In this document: positions 35,630-43,955 of the stretch, piece by piece
Layout of the letters: each line of letters starts with the position of its first letter
Numbering within the stretch: the stretch's first letter is position 1
Assembly: GCF_000258175.1 (NCBI RefSeq)
Contig: NZ_JH636049.1
Coordinates: forward strand, 4,506,672 to 4,570,671
From: Saccharomonospora xinjiangensis XJ-54
GTDB taxonomy: Bacteria; Actinomycetota; Actinomycetes; Mycobacteriales; Pseudonocardiaceae
Reading direction: 5' to 3'
DNA length: 64,000 nucleotides
Notes under the pieces: generated by a model
What the model saw: only the letters and a program-made list of their open reading frames with translations
Database searches by the model: none
What the model was told of the DNA's origin: nothing
Translations under genes and position numbers: made by a program

Positions 35630-35905
35630 TTGTCATCCGAGGTCGCCGCACTGGACCACGCCGGGGTGCACGTCGCCGGGTTTGTCCTCACGATGGCGGG
35701 CATCATCGCCACAAGTGCCGGGCTCACGCTTCTTTCCGGCGACCCGGTGACACTTGTCGCGTTCGTGCTGCTGATGACCGCCGTGGAGATCCAGGTCCGA
35801 GCGGTGGAAGAGCCTTACCTGCCGCACGCACACGGCTCGGCCTACCGCGATTATGCAGCCCGTGTCGGACGGTTCCTTCCTGGAATCGGGTGCGGCAGAA
35901 GTTGA
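35630..35905 (+). pseudogene. Truncated isoprenylcysteine methyltransferase-like gene
   Basis: 91 codons matching only the C-terminal half of ICMT-type membrane methyltransferases: a last membrane helix (LVAFVLLMTAVEIQVRAVEEPY) and AYRDYAARVGRFLPGIG. The family is about 150-200 residues; the SAM-binding and preceding helices with the usual RNPIYTG motif are missing. The frame opens at a TTG behind AGGAG, so it might be expressed, but the truncated product is unlikely to be an active enzyme. It diverges from cmtR across its operator, which suggests the upstream half was lost when the cmt pair arrived. Confidence 0.65.
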
Positions 35906-35911
35906 CCCCGG

Positions 35912-36724
35912 TCAGCCCAGCGCCTGTGGTGCGACGATCGCGGCGACCGCGACGAAGGCGGCCACGCCGAGCACGACGACGGCGAACGCCGTGCGTACGA
36001 TCCGGCCGGCAAGCCTGCTCGCCAGCCCGCCCGCCGCGATGGCCGCCACCAGAGTGGCGATCCCGAACGGCACGAACACGGCCGGATCGATCTCGCTGAT
36101 CGCGTCGGCGTGCGCGACGAGGCCCGACAGGGAGTTGGCCGCTACCACGACGAGTGAGGTGGCCACGGCCTGCTGCGGTGTCAGACCGAGGAGCAGGCCG
36201 AGCGCGGGCACGACGACGAACCCGCCACCGACGCCGAACAGTCCCGTCAGCACACCGACCGCGGCTCCCGCGAGAACGACCTTGGGCAGGCAGCGCCGCC
36301 AGTTCACCTTTTCACCGGACGCGCGGCAGGCACCAGCGTGGTCTTCGCCACCGTCATCACCGTCGCCACCCTCGCCACCGCCACGCAGCATGCGGACGGC
36401 GACGGCGACCATGAGTCCCGCGAAGGCCAGCAGTAGCCAGCGCTGCGGCAGGAGCCTGCCCAGTGCCGCGCCGCCGAAGGTGGCGGGAACACCGGCCGCC
36501 GCGAACGCGAACGCGATCCGCCACCGCACCGCCGCGCGGCGGCGTCCAGGCAGCAGCGCCCCGAGCGAGGCGACCGCGACCACGGACAGCGACATGGGGA
36601 TCGCCACGTCCAGTGGCTGACCCGCCCCGTAGACGAGGGCGGGCACGGCGAGGATCGCGCCCCCGGCTCCCAGCGCCCCGAGCGTCAGCCCGATGCCGAC
36701 ACCGATCCCGATCGCCGCGATCAC
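35912..36724 (-). CDS. TauE/SafE-family sulfur-anion transporter
   Basis: 270-residue membrane protein of the TauE/SafE (DUF81) family, thought to move sulfite, sulfoacetate or similar anions. About seven to eight helices in two related halves, each with a Gly-rich motif (GALGAGGAILAVPALVY and LTGLFGVGGGFVVVPAL). GTG start at 36724. It follows the MBL-rhodanese fusion gene by 81 bases on the same strand, a common sulfur-metabolism pairing: the enzyme oxidises persulfide to sulfite and this carrier exports it. Confidence 0.88.
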   Translation of the reverse strand: MIAAIGIGVGIGLTLGALGAGGAILAVPALVYGAGQPLDVAIPMSLSVVAVASLGALLPGRRRAAVRWRIAFAFAAAGVPATFGGAALGRLLPQRWLLLAFAGLMVAVAVRMLRGGGEGGDGDDGGEDHAGACRASGEKVNWRRCLPKVVLAGAAVGVLTGLFGVGGGFVVVPALGLLLGLTPQQAVATSLVVVAANSLSGLVAHADAISEIDPAVFVPFGIATLVAAIAAGGLASRLAGRIVRTAFAVVVLGVAAFVAVAAIVAPQALG

Positions 36725-36739
36725 GGCTCACCCGCGAGC

Positions 36740-36784
36740 ACCGGCACCACCGGCACAACCGGCACAACCGGCACAACCGGCACC
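36740..36784. repeat. Five tandem 9-base repeats
   Basis: Five copies of ACCGGCACA (the first and last end in C) at 36740-36784. They lie between the stop of the MBL-rhodanese gene and the start of the transporter gene, in the shared transcript leader. Slippage-prone; a possible length-variable spacer. Confidence 0.8.
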
Positions 36785-36805
36785 GCCGTCGAGTTCCGGC
36801 ACGGG

Positions 36806-38260
36806 TCAGGACTCCAACGGCACGCCCGCCTCGGCCGCGTTGTCGAAGGAGTCGTCGATCAACACGACGTCCCGCCCCGCGCGGGCGAGCAGGGACGCCG
36901 CCGCAGCGGCCCGGTAGCCGCTGCCGCAGTGCACCCACACCGTGCCGTGGGGAACCTCTCCTGCCCGCTGCGTCACCTCATACAGGGGCACGTGCACGGC
37001 CGACCGCACGTGGGAGTCGCCGAACTCGCTTCTCGTGCGCACGTCGAGAACGACGTCGGGGGCCGGTAGCTCCCCATCGGTGGCGCTGCCTCCGCCGCCT
37101 CCGCTGCCACCGCTGTCGAACGCGGCGGCGAGGTCGGTGAAGGTGGCCACCGGGATGCTCGTCAGCTGAGCCCGGTCGGCCGCCAGCTCATCCGGGGTTC
37201 CGGTGGCGGCCGCAGCCAGCCGGTCGATGCCGATGCGCGCGAGTTCGCGCTGAGCCTCGGCGACCTCGTCGGCGGTCTCGCCGAGCAGGGTCAGCGGGGC
37301 GCCCCAGTCGATCATCCAGCCGAGCCAGGTGACCATCGGGCCGTCCAGTCCGAGGCTCACGGTGCCCGCGAGATGCGACTTCACGAACGCCTTGCGGGAG
37401 CGGAGATCGACGACCCATTCGCCGCCGTCGAGCCGCCTGCGAAGCTCCTCGGGATCGGCGTGGGTGGGGGCGCGCAGGTCGAGCGGTTCGGGGCCTGCGA
37501 TGTTGCGCACGCCCATGTGCGCGTAGTAGGCGGGGTAGGCGTCGAGGCCCGCGAGTGTCTGCTCGACGAACTCGTGTTCGGCGAGTGTGAACGCCGGGTT
37601 CGCCGACTTCTGCTCTCCGATGGTGGAGGCGTCGCCCTCGGCGGGACTCGCGGAGCAGAAGCTGCCGAAGCCGTGGGTCGGCCAGATGTGCGCGCCGTCC
37701 GGCAGCAGATCGCCGAGCTTGCGGACCGACGTGTGCTGGTGGCGGGCCAGCTCCTCGCTGTGGTGCTCTCCCAGCAGGTCGGTGCGGCCCGTGGTGCCGT
37801 AGAGGAGGGAACCGCCGGTGAACACGCCGACCGGGCCTTCGCTGCCCTCCAGCACGTAGGACAGGTGGTGGAAGGTGTGTCCCGGGGTCGCGACGGCGCG
37901 GATGCGCAGGCGGGGGGAGACGTCGATGATGTCGCCGTCGTCGAGCGCGCGATGCGGGAACGGCGGGTCGTCCTTGGCGGAGACGCCGTAGTCCGCGCCG
38001 GTCAGCCGGGACAACTCCAGCCCTCCCGACACGTAGTCGTTGTGGACGTGGGTTTCGAGGACGAGCCCGATGCGCCCACCGAGCCTGCCCGCCGCGGCGA
38101 GCACTCTGTCGATGTCGCGTTGCGGATCGACCACCACCGCGACCTCGCCGTCGGAGGCGACGTAGCTGCGGTCTCCCAGCGCCGACGTCTCGATCACCTC
38201 GACGGTGAGCCCGCCCGACAGCCGGGGCCGGAGTGCGTCGCGTTCCGGTCGGTCGGTCAT
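36806..38260 (-). CDS. MBL-fold persulfide dioxygenase fused to rhodanese domains
   Basis: 484-residue fusion. Residues 1 to about 255 are an ETHE1/Blh-like persulfide dioxygenase: ETHVHNDYVSGGLELSR (HXHXD form), ATPGHTFHHLSYVL, FTGGSLLYG and WPTHGFGSFC. Next is a degenerate rhodanese-like domain (WVVDLRSRKAFVKSHLAGTV) without an active Cys, then a Gly/Ser linker (SGGSGGGGGS) and a C-terminal rhodanese with the loop VHCGSGYRA carrying the catalytic Cys. The ATG at 38260 has GAAGGG eight bases upstream. It oxidises persulfides to sulfite and can pass sulfane sulfur; the TauE/SafE gene downstream supports this. Confidence 0.9.
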   Translation of the reverse strand: MTDRPERDALRPRLSGGLTVEVIETSALGDRSYVASDGEVAVVVDPQRDIDRVLAAAGRLGGRIGLVLETHVHNDYVSGGLELSRLTGADYGVSAKDDPPFPHRALDDGDIIDVSPRLRIRAVATPGHTFHHLSYVLEGSEGPVGVFTGGSLLYGTTGRTDLLGEHHSEELARHQHTSVRKLGDLLPDGAHIWPTHGFGSFCSASPAEGDASTIGEQKSANPAFTLAEHEFVEQTLAGLDAYPAYYAHMGVRNIAGPEPLDLRAPTHADPEELRRRLDGGEWVVDLRSRKAFVKSHLAGTVSLGLDGPMVTWLGWMIDWGAPLTLLGETADEVAEAQRELARIGIDRLAAAATGTPDELAADRAQLTSIPVATFTDLAAAFDSGGSGGGGGSATDGELPAPDVVLDVRTRSEFGDSHVRSAVHVPLYEVTQRAGEVPHGTVWVHCGSGYRAAAAASLLARAGRDVVLIDDSFDNAAEAGVPLES

Positions 38261-38574
38261 TCCTGCCACCCTTCGTCACGGTTCCCTCGCGTGATTGCTC
38301 GCGTTGGAGCGCGTGCCCAGGACGGGGGAGTCGCAAACCCCGGCGCGGCCGAGAACACCGCAGGACACGGGCGGGGCACGAGGGCGCACCGGGACGACAC
38401 CGATCGGCGCCGATCGAGGCCGATCGGCACAGCACACGCGTGACGCTGAATTGCCACCACCGTGGCGGTGTGTTCGGTCGAGCACACCTCACCGGACACG
38501 GCACGTCAGCGATTTCCCACGGCCGGTACGGTCAGCGCGCTGAACCTGGCAGGAAGGTGTTGCGGGAGTTGTCT
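38261..38574. other. Divergent promoter region with phased CGATCG repeats
   Basis: About 310 bases between two divergent genes. It contains CGATCG three times in exact 10-base phase (38401-38406, 38411-38416, 38421-38426), producing the perfect 14-base palindrome GATCGGCGCCGATC (38402-38415). No gene supported here. Confidence 0.6.
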
Positions 38575-40641
38575 GTGTCCGATCCGCCCTCTTCGCGTGT
38601 GATCGCGGAGCCGACAGCAGAGCCGGTGGCGCCGCGGCGCCGCGCGTTCCGGCCCGAGTTGCAAGGTTTGCGTGCTCTGGCCGCGCTGCTCGTGGTCGTC
38701 TACCACGTCTGGCTCGATCGCGTGTCCGGCGGCGTTGACGTGTTCTTCGTGATCAGCGGGTTCCTGATCACCGGCCAGCTGTATCGGGCGACTTCCCGTG
38801 GGCGGATCGAGTTCCGGCGCGCCTGGGGCCGGATGGTCACCCGCCTGCTCCCCGCCGCGGTGATGGTCCTGACGGTGACCATGGTCGTGGCCGTGCTGGT
38901 GCTTCCGGAACACCGCTGGATGGCCACGGCGCGGGAGGTCGTGGCCTCGGCGCTGTTCTTCGAGAACTGGCAGCTCGCGGCGACCTCGGCGGACTACTTC
39001 GCCCAGCACTCGACGGCGAGTGTGACGCAGCATTTCTGGTCGCTGTCCATCCAGGGCCAGTTCTATCTGGTGTGGCCGCTGCTGGTGGCGTTCGTGGCGT
39101 TGCTGGCGCGTAGGGCGGGCTGGACCCTGCACCGGTCACTTCTGGCGGCTCTGGCGGTGGCGTTCGTGGTGTCGCTGTCGTACTCGGTGTGGTTGACCGC
39201 GACCGACCAGCCGCTGGCGTACTTCCACTCGGCGACCAGGGTGTGGGAGTTCGCCCTCGGTGGGCTGGTGGCGTTGACGATCGACGCGGTGAGCCTGCCG
39301 CGAACGGTGCGGATCGTGCTCGGCTGGGCCGGGGTGGCGGCGCTGGTCTCCTGCGGGATCGTGTTGCGGGTGGGTAGCTCCTTCCCCGGCTACGCCGCGT
39401 TGTGGCCGACGATGGCCGCGGTGCTGGTGCTGGTGGCGGGCTCCACCGGCAGCCGGTTCGGGGTAGACCGGTTTCTCTCGGCCCGGCCACTGGTGCGCAT
39501 GGGCGACTGGAGCTATGCGCTGTATCTGTGGCACTGGCCGCTGCTGGTGTTCTTCCTCGTGGCGAGCGAGAAGGACACCGTGGGCGTCGGTGAGGGCGCC
39601 GTCGTGATCGGTGTGTCGGTCGTGCTCGCCGTGCTCACCCACCGGTTCGTCGAGCAGCCCGCCCGCTCCGCGCGCCTGGTGACGGCGACGCCCTGGGGCG
39701 CCTACCGGTTCGGGGCGCTCGTGCTGGTTCCGGTGTTGCTGGCATCGGGCGGCTGGCAGTGGGTGACGGCGCAGCGCGCGTCGTTCACCGTGGCCGCCGA
39801 GGAGCGCGTCCACCTCGGGGCACAGGCCGTGCACAACCCCGCACCCCTGATGGACGCGCGCAAACCCGTCGTGCCACCGTTCGCGGCGCTGCCCGAGCAG
39901 TTCGACAGCTTCGGCGAGGAGGAGTGCCACTACTCGCCGGAGAACGAGGAGTTGCGGATCTGCACCGTTGACCCCGACGGCGAACCGATCCGCAGGATCG
40001 TCGTCGTCGGCGACTCCCATTCCCAGCAGTACATCGCCGCGCTGCGCCCCGTCGTCGAGCGGCGGGGCTGGCAGGTCGTCTCGATGGGCAAGGGCGGTTG
40101 CCCGTTCACCACCGACGCGGTGGAGGAGGACTGCCGTGCGTGGAACGACGCCGTGCTGGGGGAGATCATCGAGACCAGGCCGGACGCGGTGATCACGATG
40201 GCGACGCGGGACGTGCGCGCGGGATTGACGGAATGGACCCCTCCCGGCTACGTCGAGCAATGGCAGGCCCTCCACGACGCCGGGATTCCGGTGGTGGCGA
40301 TCCGCGACAGCCCCCGCTACGACTTCGAGCCGTCGGAGTGCGTGCAGAAACACGGCGCCGACGCGCCGCGCTGCGCGGGGGTGCGAGCGGACCTGCTGTC
40401 CCCGAACCCGCCGTACCTCGACATGGAGGGCGTGCCGCAGACGGTGTCGTTCCTCGATTTCAGCGACTACTTCTGCGACGCGCAGACGTGCCCACCGGTG
40501 ATCGGCAACGTGCTGGTGTACATGGACGACAACCACGTCACCGCGACCTACCTGGAGACGATGTCGCCGATCGTGGAGACCAGGCTGGTGGAGGCATTGC
40601 GCTGGCAGGACGACCCCTCGCCGGGCGGCCCCGACGAGTGA
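38575..40641 (+). CDS. OafA/YrhL-type membrane acyltransferase with SGNH domain
   Basis: 688-residue membrane protein. Residues about 20-380 form the acyltransferase-3 domain with about ten helices (FRPELQGLRALAALLVVVYH, VDVFFVISGFLITGQLYR, TQHFWSLSIQGQFYLVWPLL, YALYLWHWPLLVFF). The C-terminal third is an extracytoplasmic SGNH hydrolase-like domain with VVVGDSHSQQYIAAL (catalytic Ser) and a late DDNHVT (Asp/His). Such proteins transfer acetyl or similar groups to cell-surface polysaccharide or lipid. GTG 38575 has GGGAG six bases upstream; other upstream GTGs have no spacing. The acceptor is unknown. Confidence 0.9.
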   Translation: MSDPPSSRVIAEPTAEPVAPRRRAFRPELQGLRALAALLVVVYHVWLDRVSGGVDVFFVISGFLITGQLYRATSRGRIEFRRAWGRMVTRLLPAAVMVLTVTMVVAVLVLPEHRWMATAREVVASALFFENWQLAATSADYFAQHSTASVTQHFWSLSIQGQFYLVWPLLVAFVALLARRAGWTLHRSLLAALAVAFVVSLSYSVWLTATDQPLAYFHSATRVWEFALGGLVALTIDAVSLPRTVRIVLGWAGVAALVSCGIVLRVGSSFPGYAALWPTMAAVLVLVAGSTGSRFGVDRFLSARPLVRMGDWSYALYLWHWPLLVFFLVASEKDTVGVGEGAVVIGVSVVLAVLTHRFVEQPARSARLVTATPWGAYRFGALVLVPVLLASGGWQWVTAQRASFTVAAEERVHLGAQAVHNPAPLMDARKPVVPPFAALPEQFDSFGEEECHYSPENEELRICTVDPDGEPIRRIVVVGDSHSQQYIAALRPVVERRGWQVVSMGKGGCPFTTDAVEEDCRAWNDAVLGEIIETRPDAVITMATRDVRAGLTEWTPPGYVEQWQALHDAGIPVVAIRDSPRYDFEPSECVQKHGADAPRCAGVRADLLSPNPPYLDMEGVPQTVSFLDFSDYFCDAQTCPPVIGNVLVYMDDNHVTATYLETMSPIVETRLVEALRWQDDPSPGGPDE

Positions 40642-40669
40642 GAAACCGCGCCGGTAGAGTGCCCACACG

Positions 40670-41764
40670 ATGAGCGACATCGACGTGGCCGGGGCGCTGG
40701 GTGAGCACTTCGCGCTCGACGTTCGGGAGGTCGTGCCGATCGGCGAGGGCACCGACCGGGCGGCGACGGTGTGGAAGGTCCAGGTCCCCAGTGGCCGCGC
40801 CTACGCCGTGAAGTGGACATCCGGCGGGTCCCCCGCGGGGCTCGTATTGTCCTCGGTGCTCGCCGCCGTCCGGCCGGACACAACGCCGGCGTCGGCAACG
40901 CGCGGGGCGCCCGCGCCTGAACTGGATGGGGCGCCCGCGCCTGAACTGGATGGGGCGCCCGCGCCTGAACCGGATGGGGCGCCCGCGCCCGTGCGAACCA
41001 GGGCAGGCGCGCTGTGGGCGACGGTGGCGGGGCGGCGGCTGTCGGTGGTGGAGTGGCTGCCAGGACGCAGCGCCGCCGAGTCCGCTCCGACGAGCGAACA
41101 CTGGGTCGCGTTCGGTCGGCTTCTCTCTGCCCTCCACGGTCTGCCTCTCGACGACGAGCTGCGCCGGTGGCTGCCGCGCGAGGACTTCGACCCCAGCCGG
41201 TGGGCTGCCGCGTTCGACCGGGTCGATGCGGCACTGGACCGGGCACCGGACCGCGGCGAGGACGGCTGTCTCACTCGCCTTGCCGCGCTGTGGCGGCAGC
41301 GGCGCGACGACCTGCGCGGAGTGCGGGAACGCACTGTGCGTGCTGGGCGGTCATTGTCCGCGCGGGCCGGTGACGTGCGAATCGTTCCGTGCCACGGCGA
41401 CGCGCACGTGGGCAACCTCGTGCTCACCGGAGCCGACACGGTCGCCTTGCTGGACTTCGACGACTGCGTGCTCGCCCCGCCTGAGCGGGATTTGATGTTC
41501 GTCCTCGGTGGTGGCGTTTTCCCGGGGCGGCTGGTCACGCCGGAGCAGCAGGAGGCGTTCCTGCGGGGTTACGGCGCGCATGCGACCGACGACCGGCTGC
41601 TGAGCTACTACCGCGGCCTGCGTGTGCTGGAGGACGTCGCCGACCCCGCCGCGGTGGTGCTCGACACCACCGCGGCACAGGCCCAACGGTCGGACAACCT
41701 CGGTTACGTCGCCGCGACGCTGGCACCGGGTGGGTTGCTGGATCAGGCGCTCGGCGTGGGCTGA
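40670..41764 (+). CDS. Aminoglycoside-phosphotransferase-like kinase with repeat insert
   Basis: 364-residue protein of the APH/choline-kinase fold. N-lobe Lys in YAVKWTSGG, then the catalytic loop VPCHGDAHVGNLVL (the HGD motif with the base Asp) and the metal-binding LLDFDDC. Between N-lobe and hinge lies an insert of three and a half 24-base repeats (40904-40987) encoding GAPAPELD units, which lengthen a loop. The ATG follows the acyltransferase stop by 28 bases. It may phosphorylate an antibiotic or a small metabolite; the family does not tell which. Confidence 0.82.
   Translation: MSDIDVAGALGEHFALDVREVVPIGEGTDRAATVWKVQVPSGRAYAVKWTSGGSPAGLVLSSVLAAVRPDTTPASATRGAPAPELDGAPAPELDGAPAPEPDGAPAPVRTRAGALWATVAGRRLSVVEWLPGRSAAESAPTSEHWVAFGRLLSALHGLPLDDELRRWLPREDFDPSRWAAAFDRVDAALDRAPDRGEDGCLTRLAALWRQRRDDLRGVRERTVRAGRSLSARAGDVRIVPCHGDAHVGNLVLTGADTVALLDFDDCVLAPPERDLMFVLGGGVFPGRLVTPEQQEAFLRGYGAHATDDRLLSYYRGLRVLEDVADPAAVVLDTTAAQAQRSDNLGYVAATLAPGGLLDQALGVG
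40904..40987 (+). repeat. In-frame 24-base tandem repeat inside the kinase gene
   Basis: Three full copies (40904-40927, 40928-40951, 40952-40975) and half of a fourth (40976-40987). Copies 1 and 2 are identical; copy 3 differs by one base that turns Leu to Pro. Each copy adds eight residues to a surface loop without breaking the frame. Confidence 0.9.
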
Positions 41765-42225
41765 GTGTCGTACTCGCTGGCGTCCAGCCGCCGCTGGACG
41801 CTCTCGGCGATCGAGGCCAGCGCCGAGACCTGCTCGGGTGTGAGTTGATCGAACACCAGGTCGCGCACGGTGGCGACATGGCCAGGTGCGGCGCGCTCGA
41901 TGGCCTCGCGGCCACGGTCGGTGAGCACCACGAAAGAGCCCCTGGCGTCGCTGGGGCAGTCCTCGCGGCAAACGAGACCCCGCTTTTGCATCCGGGCGAG
42001 GTGGTGGGAGAGCCTGCTCTTCTCCCACTGGAGTGCCACCGCGAGCCTGCCGATGCGCATGCGCGGTTCCGGCTGGTCGGTGAGCTGGACGAGCACCTCG
42101 AAGTCGGAAAGGGACAGGCCGGATTCGGTCTGGAGCTGACGGCTCAGGCGCGCCGTGAGCTTGGCGTGCATGGCGAGGTAGCCGCGCCAGGCGCGCTGTT
42201 CGTGGTCGTCGAGCCATCGTGTCAC
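41743..42225 (-). CDS. MarR-family regulator
   Basis: 160-residue winged-helix repressor: SGLSLSDFEVLVQLTDQPEP, RIGRLAVALQWEKSRLSHHLARMQKRGLV, and the wing DARGSFVVLTDRGREAIE. GTG at 42225 is chosen at the family-typical N-terminus (TRWLDDHEQRAWRGYL). Its 3' end overlaps the convergent kinase gene by 22 bases. It diverges from YceI and a ring-cleaving dioxygenase, with two matching TGACRCGTCA dyads between, and so probably controls them, as MhqR-type MarR proteins do for quinone-stress genes. Confidence 0.9.
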   Translation of the reverse strand: MTRWLDDHEQRAWRGYLAMHAKLTARLSRQLQTESGLSLSDFEVLVQLTDQPEPRMRIGRLAVALQWEKSRLSHHLARMQKRGLVCREDCPSDARGSFVVLTDRGREAIERAAPGHVATVRDLVFDQLTPEQVSALASIAESVQRRLDASEYDTQPTPSA

Positions 42226-42249
42226 GCATCTCAGCCTACCCGGAATGGT

Positions 42250-42293
42250 TGACGCGTCACCTACGTTGAGAGGGATGACAGGATGACACGTCA
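42250..42293. promoter_or_regulatory. Two MarR operator sites
   Basis: TGACGCGTCA (42250-42259, perfect palindrome) and TGACACGTCA (42284-42293), each extended by flanking GT/AC so that GTTGACGCGTCA and TGACACGTCAAC face each other. Centres are 34 bases apart. They cover the promoter between marR and yceI. Confidence 0.82.
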
Positions 42294-42314
42294 ACTACCT
42301 GAAGGAGCGGACAC

Positions 42315-42872
42315 ATGACCGCGAGCACCGACTACGCCCAGCTGACCGGCACCTACACCATCGACCCCTCCCACAGCCGCATCGGTTTCGTGGCAAGGCA
42401 CGCCATGGTGACCAAGGTGCGCGGCGCGTTCAACGAGTTCGACGGCACCGCCACCGTCAACGGCGACGACCCCGCCGCCTCCTCGGCGCAGCTGACCATC
42501 AAGGCCGCGAGCATCGACACCCGCAACGCCGACCGCGACGGGCACCTGCGCAGCAACGACTTCCTCGCCATGGACGAGCACCCGGAGATCACCTTCCGCT
42601 CCACCGCGATCGCGCAGACGGGCCAGAACAGCTTCGACGTCACCGGTGACCTCACCATCAAGGGCGTCACGCGCACGGTCACCATCCCCCTGACCTTCGA
42701 GGGCCAGGCCACCGACCCGTTCGGCAACGTCCGCGTCGGCTTCGAGGGATCGACCACCATCAACCGCAAGGACTTCGGCGTCACCTGGAACGCGGCGCTG
42801 GAGACCGGTGGCGTTCTCGTCAGCGACAAGGTCACGCTGGAATTCGAGATCTCCGCCATCAAGCAGAGCTGA
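42315..42872 (+). CDS. YceI-family lipocalin-like protein
   Basis: 185-residue beta-barrel protein of the YceI family, which binds isoprenoid-type lipids such as polyprenyl or quinone molecules: GTYTIDPSHSRIGFVARHAMV at the start, FRSTAIAQTG, then DLTIKGVTRTVTIPL and RKDFGVTWN. No signal peptide, so it is cytosolic like many actinobacterial members. GAAGGAG lies upstream of the ATG. It is first in a MarR-controlled unit with the ring-cleaving dioxygenase. Confidence 0.92.
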   Translation: MTASTDYAQLTGTYTIDPSHSRIGFVARHAMVTKVRGAFNEFDGTATVNGDDPAASSAQLTIKAASIDTRNADRDGHLRSNDFLAMDEHPEITFRSTAIAQTGQNSFDVTGDLTIKGVTRTVTIPLTFEGQATDPFGNVRVGFEGSTTINRKDFGVTWNAALETGGVLVSDKVTLEFEISAIKQS

Positions 42873-42900
42873 GCCGCACGACGGCACGAGGAGTCCTGCC

Positions 42901-43905
42901 ATGTCATCAGCGCCTTCAGCGCCTTTCCTGGCACTCGCGAGCAGCGGGCTGCACCACGTCACGGCCATCGCCTCGGACCCGCAGGCCAACGCGGACTTCT
43001 ACCTGCGGACGCTGGGACTGCGGCTGGTCAAGACCACGGTCAACTTCGACGCACCCGACGTGTACCACCTGTATTACGGGGACGCCGAAGGCAGGCCGGG
43101 CACCCTGCTGACGTTCTTCCCGTTCGGCACCGTCCCCCCGGGGCGCCGTGGTGCGGGACAGGCCACCACCACGGCGTTCTCCGTGCCGGCCGAGTCGATC
43201 GGCTGGTGGCGGCAGCACCTGCGGAGACACGGAACCGACGTCGGTGAGGTGGTCGAACGCGACGGCGAGGCGACGCTGACGTTCTCGGACCCCGACGGGC
43301 TGGAACTGATGCTCGTCGCCCACCCCCAGCCCGATCCGCGCGATGCGTGGGACAACGGCGTCGTACCCGCCGAGCACGGCGTCAGAGGCCTGCACTCGGT
43401 GACGCTGTCCACCGCCGACGCGGCAGGCACCAGCACCATGCTGGAGCAGCTCGGCCTTCGCCTCACCGCGGAACACGGGCGGAGGCTGCGGTTCGCCGCC
43501 GACGAAACAGGGCCCGGTGCGCTGGTGGACGTGCTCGTCGCACCGGCCGAACCTCGCGGGCTTGTCGCGGGAGGAACCGTGCACCACGTGGCGTTGCGCG
43601 CGCCAGACGACGCCACGCAGCAACGCTGGCGCGACGAACTGGTCGCGAGCGGAAAGGACGTCACGGAGATCCGCGACCGCCGGTACTTCCGGTCGATCTA
43701 CTTCCGCGAGCCGGGAGGGACGCTGCTGGAGATCGCCACGGACGGGCCCGGATTCGGTGTTGACGAGCCGCTGCTGGAACTCGGCAGGGCGCTGAAGCTC
43801 CCGCCGTGGCTCGAACCGAACCGCGAGCAGATCGAAAACGCCCTTCCCTCACTGGCCGTTCCGGGCGAGAACAACCCGGATCTCGGGCAGCAGGCCGCGG
43901 TGTGA
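42901..43905 (+). CDS. Ring-cleaving dioxygenase, VOC family (MhqO/MhqA-like)
   Basis: 334-residue Fe(II)-dependent extradiol-type dioxygenase with two VOC modules: LHHVTAIASDPQANADFYLRTLGLRLVKTTVNFDAP at the N-terminus (first metal His) and VHHVALRAPDDATQQ with FREPGGTLLEIATDGPGF at the C-terminus (second His and the Glu). MhqO-type enzymes open hydroquinone or catechol rings in quinone detoxification. The ATG is 28 bases after the yceI stop. The MarR regulator upstream matches this role. Confidence 0.9.
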   Translation: MSSAPSAPFLALASSGLHHVTAIASDPQANADFYLRTLGLRLVKTTVNFDAPDVYHLYYGDAEGRPGTLLTFFPFGTVPPGRRGAGQATTTAFSVPAESIGWWRQHLRRHGTDVGEVVERDGEATLTFSDPDGLELMLVAHPQPDPRDAWDNGVVPAEHGVRGLHSVTLSTADAAGTSTMLEQLGLRLTAEHGRRLRFAADETGPGALVDVLVAPAEPRGLVAGGTVHHVALRAPDDATQQRWRDELVASGKDVTEIRDRRYFRSIYFREPGGTLLEIATDGPGFGVDEPLLELGRALKLPPWLEPNREQIENALPSLAVPGENNPDLGQQAAV

Positions 43906-43907
43906 AC

Positions 43908-43951
43908 CCGGCCGGGGTGGCGCGCCCACCGGGGCACGCCACCCCGGCCGG
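43908..43951. terminator. Bidirectional terminator hairpin
   Basis: CCGGCCGGGGTGGCG (43908-43922) and CGCCACCCCGGCCGG (43937-43951) are perfect 15-base arms around a 14-base loop. The hairpin fills the 50-base gap between the convergent dioxygenase and ABC permease genes. Confidence 0.9.
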
Positions 43952-43955
43952 TTCG

